Shown: piece by piece, positions 1 through 6,294 of the stretch
How the letters are laid out: every line of letters starts with the position of its first letter
Position numbering within the stretch: position 1 is the stretch's first letter
From: Candidatus Nitrosymbiomonas sp.
Lineage (GTDB): Bacteria > Sysuimicrobiota > Sysuimicrobiia > Sysuimicrobiales > Humicultoraceae
Reading direction: 5' to 3'
DNA length: 13,908 nucleotides
NCBI GenBank assembly: GCA_020724185.1
Contig: DYHL01000046.1
Span: forward strand, 1-13,908
Program-made: the position numbers and the translations under genes
The notes under the pieces: generated by a model
Seen by the model: the letters and a program-made list of their open reading frames with translations, nothing else
What the model was told of the DNA's origin: nothing
Databases searched by the model: none

Positions 1-1
1 C

Positions 2-103
2 AGATTCTATACCGTCAAGGCCCTCAAGTCACGCGACTTGCACAAGTCCGGCAGTTACTTGACCGGAACGCCCGGCTCCCCGCGGGTATTCCCGGCGCTA
101 TAA
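2..103 (+). CDS. Possible 3' end of an upstream gene (partial, unrecognised)
   Basis: From base 2 one plus-strand frame stays open for 33 codons and stops at TAA (101-103). Its third codon positions are G or C in 26 of 33 codons, as in the real genes of this window, while the neighbouring frame starting at base 1 has many A/T third positions. The visible peptide begins RFYTVKALKSRDLHKSGSYL and shows no motif I can assign. The gene would start beyond the left edge. It could equally be non-coding, because 33 codons is a short sample. The TATAAT box of the next gene overlaps its stop codon. Confidence 0.35.
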   Translation, partial: RFYTVKALKSRDLHKSGSYLTGTPGSPRVFPAL

Positions 104-104
104 T
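99..104 (+). promoter_or_regulatory. Candidate -10 box (TATAAT) for the GAF-domain gene
   Basis: A perfect TATAAT lies 30 bases before the ATG of the GAF gene, which would give a short leader carrying the AGGAGGT ribosome site (124-130). At the normal spacing the -35 region is GC-rich and does not resemble TTGACA, and no TGn extension precedes the box. A TTGACC at 59-64 is too far away (34 bases) to serve as its -35. Promoter function is inferred from the -10 match and position only. Confidence 0.4.
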
Positions 105-134
105 GGCGGGAGACCGCTACAAGAGGAGGTAGGG

Positions 135-578
135 ATGGATCTCGATCGCGCTCTTGATGAGGTGCGCGCCGTGGCCGGTCAGGGCGGTGCTGCCGGGGTA
201 GTGGATTTCCTGCACGACAGGTTCCCCCACTACTCATGGGTGGGGATCTACTGGGTTGATAGGGACGACCTGGTGCTCGGTCCCTGGAAGGGTCCGCAGG
301 CGACGGAACACACGCGCATCCCGATCGGGGCCGGCGTGTGCGGCGCCGCGGCGCGGTCGGGACGGACCGAGATCGTGCCCGATGTCAGTGAGGATCCCCG
401 CTACCTGGCCTGCTTTGCGCACACCCGCTCGGAGATCGTGGTGCCGATCTTTGCGGCAGGGCGGGTCGTCGGCGAGATTGACATTGACGGCGACCAGATC
501 GACGCGTTCTCGACCGAAGACCAGCGGTTTCTGGAAGGGGTGGCCGAACTGCTGGCGCCGCTGGCGCCCGGAGCCTAG
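135..578 (+). CDS. GAF-domain protein, free methionine-R-sulfoxide reductase-like
   Basis: A 147-residue single GAF domain. The layout matches the free methionine-(R)-sulfoxide reductase family (E. coli MsrC/YebR, yeast Ykg9): WVGIYWV (35-41), LVLGP (46-50), RIPIGAGVCG (61-70), a DVSEDP loop (83-88), LAC (91-93), SEIVVPI (99-105) and GEIDIDG (113-119). Family members reduce free Met-R-O with thioredoxin using three cysteines. Here Cys69 (GVCG) and Cys93 (LAC) are present, but the first family cysteine, ten residues before GVCG, is His59. The protein is a little shorter than family members at the N-terminus. AGGAGGT (124-130) ends four bases before the ATG, so the start is well supported. It may be a reductase with a changed thiol relay, or a ligand-binding GAF protein that has lost activity. 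The stop overlaps that of the convergent FAH gene. Confidence 0.8.
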   Translation: MDLDRALDEVRAVAGQGGAAGVVDFLHDRFPHYSWVGIYWVDRDDLVLGPWKGPQATEHTRIPIGAGVCGAAARSGRTEIVPDVSEDPRYLACFAHTRSEIVVPIFAAGRVVGEIDIDGDQIDAFSTEDQRFLEGVAELLAPLAPGA

Positions 579-1426
579 GGAGCCACGACCGGGTTTCGCA
601 GCGTCCCAATTCCCTCTATCTCTGCCTCAACCACGTCGCCCACCTGGAGCCACTCCGGCGGCGTGCGTCCCATGGCCACGCCTTCCGGCGTGCCCGTGGC
701 CAGGATGTCACCGGGCTCCAAGGTCATTCCCGCCGAAAGCGCCGCGATGAGTCGCTCCACGGAGAAGACCATGCTGGCCGTGGACGCATCCTGCCGCACC
801 TCGCCGTTGACGCGCATCCGCAGGCGCAGGTTCTGGGGGTTGGGGATCGCGGAGCGGTGGACAACCGCAGGGCCCATGGGCGCGAAAGTGTCCAGCGACT
901 TGCCCTTGAACCACTGCTGGTGCCGGCGTTGTAGGTCGCGCGCGGTGACATCGTTCATGATCGTGTAGCCGAACACGTGGCTCAGGGCGCGTTCGACCGG
1001 GATGTTGCGCCCGCGCTTTCCGATGATCACGGCCAGCTCGATCTCGTAGTCAAGCTCGCGGGTTGCGGCGTGGTGGACGATCGGGGCTTCGGGTCCCACA
1101 ACGCATGTGGGCGGCTTGGTAAAGAACACCGGCACCTCTGGTACCGGGCTCCCACCTTCTCTGGCGTGCTCCGCGTAGTTGCGGCCTACACAGAAGATGT
1201 TCTTTCGGGGACGTGGGATCGGCGCGAGGAGGCGCGCCCCCTTCAGCGGGATTACGTCGCCGTGCTTCCGGCGCGCCCGCAGCCGGCGCCGGCCCTGGGC
1301 CAGGGCCTCGCGCGCGGGGACCAGGCTGCCGCGTTCGATGAACGACAGAAGGTCGTCCGCGAACAGGTAGACGTGCACCCCATCCACGATTCCCAGTCTG
1401 GGCCGACCGCCCGAGCGCACCGTCAC
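575..1426 (-). CDS. Fumarylacetoacetate hydrolase (FAH) family protein
   Basis: 283 residues with the two-part layout of the FAH/HpaG/FAHD1 family: a small N-terminal domain (about 1-70) and the catalytic beta-roll (about 74-281). The catalytic domain opens with CVGRNYAEHA (79-88). The three acidic metal ligands are visible: Glu128 and Glu130 in DYEIEL (126-131) and Asp159 in NDVTARD (158-164), with the same spacing as Glu71/Glu73/Asp102 of human FAHD1. FKGKSLDTFAPMGP (173-186) and GDILATGTPEGVAMG (239-253) are also typical. Members are Mg2+/Mn2+ enzymes that cleave or decarboxylate beta-diketo or 2-oxo acids (fumarylpyruvate, oxaloacetate, 2-oxohept-3-enedioate). No ring-cleavage genes flank it, so the substrate is unknown. 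The GTG start (1426-1424) overlaps the TGA of the thyX-like gene by four bases, and GGAGGTGAT inside that gene's end serves as ribosome site. An in-frame TGA just upstream excludes an earlier start. Confidence 0.88.
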   Translation of the reverse strand: MTVRSGGRPRLGIVDGVHVYLFADDLLSFIERGSLVPAREALAQGRRRLRARRKHGDVIPLKGARLLAPIPRPRKNIFCVGRNYAEHAREGGSPVPEVPVFFTKPPTCVVGPEAPIVHHAATRELDYEIELAVIIGKRGRNIPVERALSHVFGYTIMNDVTARDLQRRHQQWFKGKSLDTFAPMGPAVVHRSAIPNPQNLRLRMRVNGEVRQDASTASMVFSVERLIAALSAGMTLEPGDILATGTPEGVAMGRTPPEWLQVGDVVEAEIEGIGTLRNPVVAP

Positions 1427-2907
1427 GAATCACACGGATCACCTCCCTGCTCCGAGAAGAACCTCGCCTCCAGCGTTGCCGCATCGGGTGCCTCGTAGCC
1501 AAACCGAACGTGCGCCACCAGGTCCGGATGAACCGCGCGTACGGCCTCATAGATCAACATCGCCACCCGCCTATAGGAGAAGTGGCCGGCCTCGCGGGCG
1601 CGCAGCGGCACGAGACTGTAGAACTCGCGCAGGTTCATCGTCGCAAGGAAGCGCCTGTTGTGGGCGTTGGTTACCAGGTACGCTGCCTCGTGGGGGAAGT
1701 CGAGCGCGACCCTACGGTAAGCGTCGGTAGCCTGCTCCACGGCATCGCGGTAGCGGCGCCCGAGTCCGGCTTCGTCAATCGCCCGCGGGACCGCGTATCC
1801 CAGTTCAACCGTGGGAGCCTGCGGGCTCTGCGTCATCATGCGGTGCCGCTTGAGATCGAAGTACGCGCCCTGGTCGCACACGATGTCAAACGTGTATGTC
1901 GTGTGCTCGATCTCACGGATCGGCACGTCGTGGCGACCCAGGCGTCCAAGGGCCTGCTCGATCACCGCGCGCCGCTTCAGTGGACCCATCGCTGAGGCTC
2001 GGGCCCAGGCGTCGGAGTAAGTGGATCTGCCGTGGCGGTAGAGGCACGCGGCCACAACCCTTGTCTCGGCGTCGCGATCGTGGTGCACCAGACGGACGCC
2101 GGCAGATGGGTCTTCCCCGGCTTCAATCGTGACGGCTTCAATCGCGGCGGCCCCCAGCGCGGCGGCCGTCTCGGTGAGGTAGGCGCTGGGGCCCGCGTAC
2201 TTGACCAGCGTCGGCACCTCTGCGCACGCGACCCGCTTGATCTCGGCGCCGACGGCCCGAACCTCGTCGAGTGGGTGCGACAGCATCTTCGTGATCGCGT
2301 GTTCCAGCGCCCTTGCGTTGGCGGTCATGCCGACGTTCGCGACGGTGGCGCAGGGAAGGAGAAACCGGCAGACGTCAACGTACTTGGAGCGGATGCGCGC
2401 CTCGTAGGCGGCCACGGGCTCCTCGGCGCCACGCGGATGAAGGGCCTCCACGACTTCCCGGACCGGGTCAAGGCATTCCTGGTAGGTCCGGAAGAGATTG
2501 CGGCAGGTCGTTTCGTACAGCTGCGAGTGCGGAGACGCCGCGATCTCCGGCGGGAAATAGAACGCATCGAAGATCTGATACCGCGTGGACTTCTCCGTGT
2601 ACGAGCAGAGGCGGTTGCTCTCCAAACTCTCGATGGCAAGCCGCGAGAGGTTCTCCAGCGCCAGGTGCAGGACCGCGTGTTCGGCAACCGAGCCGTGGCC
2701 GTAGCCGACCACCCACTTCTCGTGGAACTCGCTGGAGCGTTCCTCGGTCAACTCCTGTGCGATCTCGCGAAACGACCTGGGGCTGCGAGAGGTCTTGGCG
2801 AACGCGACCGCAATGACCTCGGGGGGAAGGAGCCTGGGGCTGAGGAGGTAGATGTCGCGTCGGCGCTGCGATGGAAAGCCATTTATGGAGGCAAACGATG
2901 TATGCAT
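1423..2907 (-). CDS. thyX: Tandem flavin-dependent thymidylate synthase (ThyX)-like protein
   Basis: 494 residues, about twice the usual ThyX length (roughly 220-250), reading as two Thy1 domains in tandem. ThyX makes dTMP from dUMP with FAD, NADPH and methylene-tetrahydrofolate. The N-terminal half (about 18-240) has HGSVAEH (71-77) and SYTEKSTRY (102-110), the right-hand part of the RHRxxSxNExSxRY signature, but SNR in place of RHR. The C-terminal half (about 275-494) has HDVPIREIEHTTYTF (326-340) and an intact RHR (354-356), but not the SxNExSxRY part, and keeps NLR (425-427), LR (435-436) and SYRR (444-447). The signature is thus split between the halves. The chosen ATG (2907-2905) lies just behind GGGGGGAAGG; the open frame continues upstream only into the divergent Nudix gene. 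Annotation pipelines would probably call it FAD-dependent thymidylate synthase; whether it has that activity is not shown by sequence. It overlaps the FAH gene by four bases. Confidence 0.8.
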   Translation of the reverse strand: MHTSFASINGFPSQRRRDIYLLSPRLLPPEVIAVAFAKTSRSPRSFREIAQELTEERSSEFHEKWVVGYGHGSVAEHAVLHLALENLSRLAIESLESNRLCSYTEKSTRYQIFDAFYFPPEIAASPHSQLYETTCRNLFRTYQECLDPVREVVEALHPRGAEEPVAAYEARIRSKYVDVCRFLLPCATVANVGMTANARALEHAITKMLSHPLDEVRAVGAEIKRVACAEVPTLVKYAGPSAYLTETAAALGAAAIEAVTIEAGEDPSAGVRLVHHDRDAETRVVAACLYRHGRSTYSDAWARASAMGPLKRRAVIEQALGRLGRHDVPIREIEHTTYTFDIVCDQGAYFDLKRHRMMTQSPQAPTVELGYAVPRAIDEAGLGRRYRDAVEQATDAYRRVALDFPHEAAYLVTNAHNRRFLATMNLREFYSLVPLRAREAGHFSYRRVAMLIYEAVRAVHPDLVAHVRFGYEAPDAATLEARFFSEQGGDPCDS

Positions 2908-2956
2908 GGCCTTCCCCCCGGGGTCGCGAGTGTTATTCCCTGCACCGGGCTGATCT

Positions 2957-2980
2957 CCTGCAGGTCCCCACAACATGTTG
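2957..2980. promoter_or_regulatory. Two short palindromes in the divergent thyX-like/Nudix gap
   Basis: The gap of about 150 bases (2908-3060) between the two divergent genes must hold promoters in both directions. In it lie CCTGCAGG (2957-2964) and the 10-base perfect palindrome CAACATGTTG (2971-2980), six bases apart. Either could be an operator half-site pair, but short palindromes also arise by chance. I could not pick a convincing -35/-10 pair on either strand; AATAAC on the minus strand at about 2930-2940 is the best -10-like match and has no -35 partner. Confidence 0.2.
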
Positions 2981-3060
2981 GGATTCAAGCGCGACCCGCC
3001 ACCAGATCTCGTGGGAGCCTCTATGGAGGAGAGCGCCTCCCCGGCATCCAACTGCAAGGT

Positions 3061-3651
3061 GTGGACACCCTGGAACTGCTGCGGTCCCGCCTGCACGCGG
3101 CGGCCCCACGCGATCTCTCTCGCGACCTCGCGCCGCGCTCCTCGCGCCGCGCCGCGGTGTTGGTGCCGTTGTTCGAATCCGGCGGCGTCGCGCACCTGCT
3201 CCTGACGAAGCGGACCGAGAAGGTTGAGTACCACAAGGGCCAGATCTCGTTCCCAGGAGGCCGCCAGGAAGACGGCGACGCAGATCTGCTCCAGACCGCG
3301 CTACGCGAGACGCACGAGGAGATAGGCCTCGCGCCTTCGATGGTGGAGGTCTGGGGCCGTCTTGACGAGATCGAAACCTTCGTGTCAGGGTTCGCGATTA
3401 CCCCGTTCGTGGGCCTGATTCCGCCGCCCGCGGGCTTGAGGCCGAACCCCGACGAGATAGCCGAGATCGTGGCCATGCCGCTTGCCTCCTTTCTCGATCC
3501 GACCAACCTGCGGGTGGAGCAAGTCGTACGTGAGGGAAGGTCCGTCGAGCTGGTGTATTATGAGAATCTTTCTCACCTGGTGTGGGGCGCGACCGCGCGC
3601 ATCATCAGGGGGTTGGTGGAGTTGCTGGAGCCGCCTGGAGGTGAACCATAG
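3061..3651 (+). CDS. Nudix hydrolase, CoA pyrophosphatase (NudL/PCD1) type
   Basis: 196 residues from the GTG at 3061. LLLTKRTEKVEYHKGQISFP (47-66) followed by GG matches the family signature (LLT.R....HxGqisFPGG) that marks CoA-pyrophosphatase-type Nudix proteins. The Nudix box follows from Gly67 to Leu90, with Arg82, Glu83, Glu86 and Glu87 as the REtxEE metal site; the acidic residue after the glycine is Asp, as in other members. Such enzymes split CoA or its derivatives into phosphopantetheine and 3',5'-ADP with Mg2+ or Mn2+. The start is uncertain. GTG 3061 gives the usual N-terminus (LELLRSRL), but its ribosome site (AAGG, one base away) is poor. A better-placed ATG at 3023 behind GGGAG is in another frame. 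The stop TAG overlaps the proposed start of the cysteine desulfurase. Confidence 0.87.
   Translation: MDTLELLRSRLHAAAPRDLSRDLAPRSSRRAAVLVPLFESGGVAHLLLTKRTEKVEYHKGQISFPGGRQEDGDADLLQTALRETHEEIGLAPSMVEVWGRLDEIETFVSGFAITPFVGLIPPPAGLRPNPDEIAEIVAMPLASFLDPTNLRVEQVVREGRSVELVYYENLSHLVWGATARIIRGLVELLEPPGGEP
3637..3650 (+). promoter_or_regulatory. Strong Shine-Dalgarno site placed for an ATA start codon
   Basis: GGAGGTG (3637-3643) lies inside the last codons of the Nudix gene. Six bases after GGAGG comes ATA (3648-3650), in frame with the cysteine desulfurase and overlapping the Nudix stop TAG (3649-3651). An in-frame TGA at 3642-3644 rules out any earlier start. No ATG, GTG or TTG occurs in frame before the GTG at 3693, which lies inside the conserved LDYAATTPVDP segment and would delete most of it. 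The site therefore decides for an ATA start. Confidence 0.6.
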
Positions 3652-4820
3652 ACCGCGAACACATCTACCTCGACTACGCGGCCACAACCCCGGTGGACCC
3701 CCGGGTCCTGGCTGCGATGCAGCCGTTCTTTGCCGAGCGCTTCGGAAACGCTGGGAGCGTGCACGGCCTTGGGCAGGACGCCAGGGCCGCGGTGGACGAA
3801 GCCCGGGCCGCCGTGGCGGCCCTCATGGGTGCCCAACCGGAGGAAATCGTCTTCACCTCCGGCGCCACCGAGGCAAACAACGCCGCCATAATCGGCACGG
3901 TGTACGCGAGCCGGCGGCCTGACGCGCACTTGATCACCGCGGCCACCGAGCACCACGCCGTGCTGGAGCCCGCTCGATGGCTGGCCGGGCGCGGCGCGGC
4001 CCTGACCGTTCTACCGGTTGACGGATGCGGACGCGTGGATCCTGACGCGGTTCGGCGCGCCATCAGGCCGGAGACGGTGCTGATCTCGATCATGCACGGC
4101 AACAACGAGATCGGCACGCTGTCGCTCGCAGCCGAGATCGGTGCGATCGCGAGAGAACACGGTGTGCGCTTCCACACCGACGCTACGCAGAGCGTCGGAG
4201 CAGTTCCGGTGGACGTGGGGGATCTGCACGCGGATCTGCTGTCGTTCTCGGCGCACAAGCGCTACGGTCCCAAGGGTGTCGGCGCCCTGTATGTGCGCTC
4301 CGGTGTAGGCATCGAGCCGATTCTCCACGGCGGCAGCCAGGAGCGTGGCCGCCGCGGAGGCACCGAGAACGTGGCTTCCATCGTTGGCCTCGGCGTGGCC
4401 GCTCGCCTGGCCGAGGAGACCATGGCCGAGGAGTCCGCCCGGATCGCGGCCCTGCGCGACCGGCTGGCCGCCGGGATGGCCGCGATGGAGGGTGCGCACC
4501 TCAACGGGCACCTGCAGGAGCGCCTGCCCGGCATCCTTAGTGTCTCGTTCGCCGGTGCCGACAGCGAGTCGCTGCTGCTGGCGCTGGACCTGGAAGGGAT
4601 AGCGGCCTCCAGCGGGTCGGCCTGTGCCTCGGGCAGCATCGAGCCCTCGCACGTGATCGCGGCGTTGGGGCTGCCCGACCGGCTGGTAGCGGGCACGCTG
4701 CGTTTCTCCCTGGGGCGCCCGACGACCGCCGGGGAGATTGAACGCGTCCTGGAAGTTCTCCCGCGACTACTGGACAGGGTCCGGCGGGCCTGGGCCGGCG
4801 CTTACGGTTTCCGCCGTTGA
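3648..4820 (+). CDS. Cysteine desulfurase, NifS/IscS type, probable ATA start
   Basis: 390 residues counted from ATA 3648. PLP enzyme that converts cysteine to alanine and holds the sulfur as a persulfide for Fe-S clusters and tRNA thiolation. Visible family features: IYLDYAATTPVDPRV (6-20), GNAGSVHGLG (33-42), SGATEANN (71-78), TEHHAVLEP (100-108) with His102 stacking on PLP, HGNNEIGT (150-157), HTDATQSVG (176-184), the PLP lysine Lys204 in SAHK, GSQERGRRGGTENV (229-242), and catalytic Cys326 in SSGSACASGS (321-330), whose loop is the longer group I (IscS-like) form. Length matches the family. The start is unusual: the next ordinary start (GTG 3693) loses 15 conserved residues. No iscU or mnmA follows; the next genes are nuo, so supply of Fe-S clusters to complex I is a reasonable guess. 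It overlaps the Nudix gene by four bases, so the two are probably co-translated. Confidence 0.93.
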   Translation: MDREHIYLDYAATTPVDPRVLAAMQPFFAERFGNAGSVHGLGQDARAAVDEARAAVAALMGAQPEEIVFTSGATEANNAAIIGTVYASRRPDAHLITAATEHHAVLEPARWLAGRGAALTVLPVDGCGRVDPDAVRRAIRPETVLISIMHGNNEIGTLSLAAEIGAIAREHGVRFHTDATQSVGAVPVDVGDLHADLLSFSAHKRYGPKGVGALYVRSGVGIEPILHGGSQERGRRGGTENVASIVGLGVAARLAEETMAEESARIAALRDRLAAGMAAMEGAHLNGHLQERLPGILSVSFAGADSESLLLALDLEGIAASSGSACASGSIEPSHVIAALGLPDRLVAGTLRFSLGRPTTAGEIERVLEVLPRLLDRVRRAWAGAYGFRR

Positions 4821-4845
4821 CACTCCCTGGGAACTTTGCCATGAT
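4817..4845 (+). promoter_or_regulatory. Probable nuo operon promoter
   Basis: A perfect -35 hexamer TTGACA (4817-4822) overlaps the TGA of the cysteine desulfurase. Exactly 17 bases later is CATGAT (4840-4845), a 4/6 match to TATAAT that keeps the most conserved A2 and T6. Transcription would begin at about 4852, giving a leader of roughly 50 bases before nuoA. I see no strong terminator between the desulfurase and nuoA, so read-through from upstream is also possible. Confidence 0.45.
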
Positions 4846-4901
4846 ACACGGGAGTTTGCAGCGCAAGCGGGATGTCGGTTTGCAGCCCTGGCGGTGAAGC
4901 G

Positions 4902-5255
4902 TTGCTAGACTACATTCCCGTCCTCGTGCACTTCGTCATCGTAGTCGGACTGACCGCGGCGCTGCTGGCTATTCATACCCTCCTCGGCGGCAGCCGTCCC
5001 ACCGCTCCCAAGATGGAACCTTACGAGTCGGGCGTTTGGACGATCGGGTCCTCCCGCGAGCGCGTACCCATCCGTTACTACCTCATTGCGATGCTGTTCA
5101 TCCTGTTCGACATCGAGACGGTCTTCTTGTTCCCGTGGGCGGTGGTGTACCGCCGCCTGGGTACCTTCGGCCTGATCGAGATGTTGGTGTTCGTCGGCGT
5201 GCTCGGCGCCGGGCTGGTCTACGCGTGGAAGCGCGGGGCTCTGGATTGGGAATGA
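4902..5255 (+). CDS. nuoA: NADH-quinone oxidoreductase subunit A (NuoA/Nqo7)
   Basis: Small membrane subunit of complex I, near the quinone site, with three transmembrane helices (about 6-28, 58-82 and 88-110). Family marks are MEPYESG (38-44) in the mobile loop and FDIETVFLFPW (69-79), whose Asp70 and Glu72 are conserved. The loop has Ser43 where mitochondrial ND3 has its redox-switch cysteine, as in many bacteria. I chose TTG 4902 (117 residues, MLDYIPVLV...) because this is the usual NuoA beginning and GGCGGTG lies five bases before it. The ATG at 4872 would add ten polar residues (MSVCSPGGEA) behind a weaker ribosome site and remains possible. First gene of the operon; its stop overlaps the nuoB ATG as ATGA. 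Confidence 0.92.
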   Translation: MLDYIPVLVHFVIVVGLTAALLAIHTLLGGSRPTAPKMEPYESGVWTIGSSRERVPIRYYLIAMLFILFDIETVFLFPWAVVYRRLGTFGLIEMLVFVGVLGAGLVYAWKRGALDWE

Positions 5256-5755
5256 CGGCGCGTATGAGCCCCTGGAACCCCGAGCGCGACGACGCCGAAC
5301 TCGAGCGGCGCGTGCTCACCACCACGGTGGAGCGGATGGTCGCCTGGGCGCGCCAGGGCAGCGTGTGGCCCGCGTCATTCGGGTTGGCCTGCTGCGCGAT
5401 CGAGATGATGTGCACCGCGGCCGCGCGGTTTGACCTGGCGCGGTTCGGCAGCGAGCTGTTTCGCGCCTCGCCTCGCCAGGCCGACCTCATGATCGTCTCC
5501 GGCCGCGTTTCCCAGAAGATGGCCCCTGTCCTCCGGCACATCTACGACCAGATGCTCGAGCCCAAATGGGTCATCGCCATGGGCGACTGCTCCTCGTGCG
5601 GCGGCGTGTTCAACAACTACGCCCTGGTGCAGGGTGTGGACAAGATCGTGCCGGTGGACGTGTACGTGGCAGGCTGCCCGCCCCGTCCGGAGGCGCTCAT
5701 GCACGGGTTCCTCATGCTGCGGGAAAAGATCGGCGCCACCGGGGGCAGGCGGTGA
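5252..5755 (+). CDS. nuoB: NADH-quinone oxidoreductase subunit B (NuoB/Nqo6)
   Basis: 167 residues. Carries cluster N2, the last [4Fe-4S] centre, which passes electrons to quinone at the NuoB/NuoD interface. The ligands are all present: the adjacent Cys47-Cys48 in GLACCAIEM (44-52), Cys113 in GDCSSCGG (111-118) and Cys142 in AGCPPRPE (140-147). The spacings of 65 and 29 residues equal those of T. thermophilus Nqo6. RASPRQADLMIVSGRVSQKM (71-90) is also typical. The start ATG overlaps the nuoA stop by four bases with only a weak ribosome site, so translation probably relies on coupling. A second in-frame ATG lies at 5264. The stop overlaps the nuoC GTG. Confidence 0.96.
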   Translation: MTARMSPWNPERDDAELERRVLTTTVERMVAWARQGSVWPASFGLACCAIEMMCTAAARFDLARFGSELFRASPRQADLMIVSGRVSQKMAPVLRHIYDQMLEPKWVIAMGDCSSCGGVFNNYALVQGVDKIVPVDVYVAGCPPRPEALMHGFLMLREKIGATGGRR

Positions 5756-6279
5756 GCGGCGCCGGGGCGTGCGTCGCGCTGCTCCGGGAGAGACTTCGCG
5801 ACCTCGATCTGGACGTGACGGAGTTCCGGGGCGAGGTGACCGTGATCGTCCCCGCTGCGCAGGCCTTCGAGGCGCTCCGCGCGCTGCGCGATGCCCCGGG
5901 TTGGACCCCTGTCCTGACGGACCTGACAGCCATTGATCGGTTCCCGGCCGAGCCGCGCTTCGAGGTGGTGTACCTGCTGACCGGATATTCGCCGCCGGTG
6001 CGCCTGCGGGTCAAGGCGCGCCTGCCGGGTGAGGTGGCTGTCATGGCCAGTGTGACCGGTCTGTGGCCGGGGGCGAACTGGCTGGAGCGGGAAGTCTACG
6101 ACATGTTCGGTATCCGGTTCGAGGGACACCCGGGGCTCACGCGGATCCTGATGCCCGACGATTGGGAAGGCCATCCTCTCCGCAAGGACTTCCCTCTCAC
6201 AGAGGAACCGGTGCAGTTCAGCGGCCACACGCCGAAGGTGCCAAGCACCATCATTCCGAAGTCGCCGCCGCGGCGGTAG
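5752..6279 (+). CDS. nuoC: NADH-quinone oxidoreductase subunit C (NuoC/Nqo5)
   Basis: 175 residues, hydrophilic, in the connecting arm next to NuoD. The 30-kDa-subunit signature is clear near the C-terminus: LEREVYDMFGIRFEGHP (111-127), then RILMPDDWEGHPLRKDFPL (131-149). The N-terminal domain (about 5-95) is more variable, as usual. It is a stand-alone gene, not the NuoCD fusion of E. coli. The GTG start overlaps the nuoB TGA as GTGA; an earlier start would lie inside nuoB. A Pro/Lys/Arg-rich tail (161-175) follows the signature. Confidence 0.95.
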   Translation: MSGAGACVALLRERLRDLDLDVTEFRGEVTVIVPAAQAFEALRALRDAPGWTPVLTDLTAIDRFPAEPRFEVVYLLTGYSPPVRLRVKARLPGEVAVMASVTGLWPGANWLEREVYDMFGIRFEGHPGLTRILMPDDWEGHPLRKDFPLTEEPVQFSGHTPKVPSTIIPKSPPRR

Positions 6280-6294
6280 GCCTGCGAGCGCCCA

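Noticed and set aside
2032..3060. Long 5' extension of the Nudix frame to 2032
   Set aside because: It runs antisense through the ThyX-like gene, shows no family similarity, and the Nudix family N-terminus begins at about 3061.
2908..3234. 5' extension of the ThyX-like frame to 3234
   Set aside because: It crosses the divergent gap into the Nudix gene; the ATG at 2907 has a good ribosome site and gives a normal N-terminus.
4001..4030. Possible frameshift or truncation in the cysteine desulfurase
   Set aside because: Motif order and spacing are continuous from residue 6 to 390, and the length matches IscS; only the start codon is odd.
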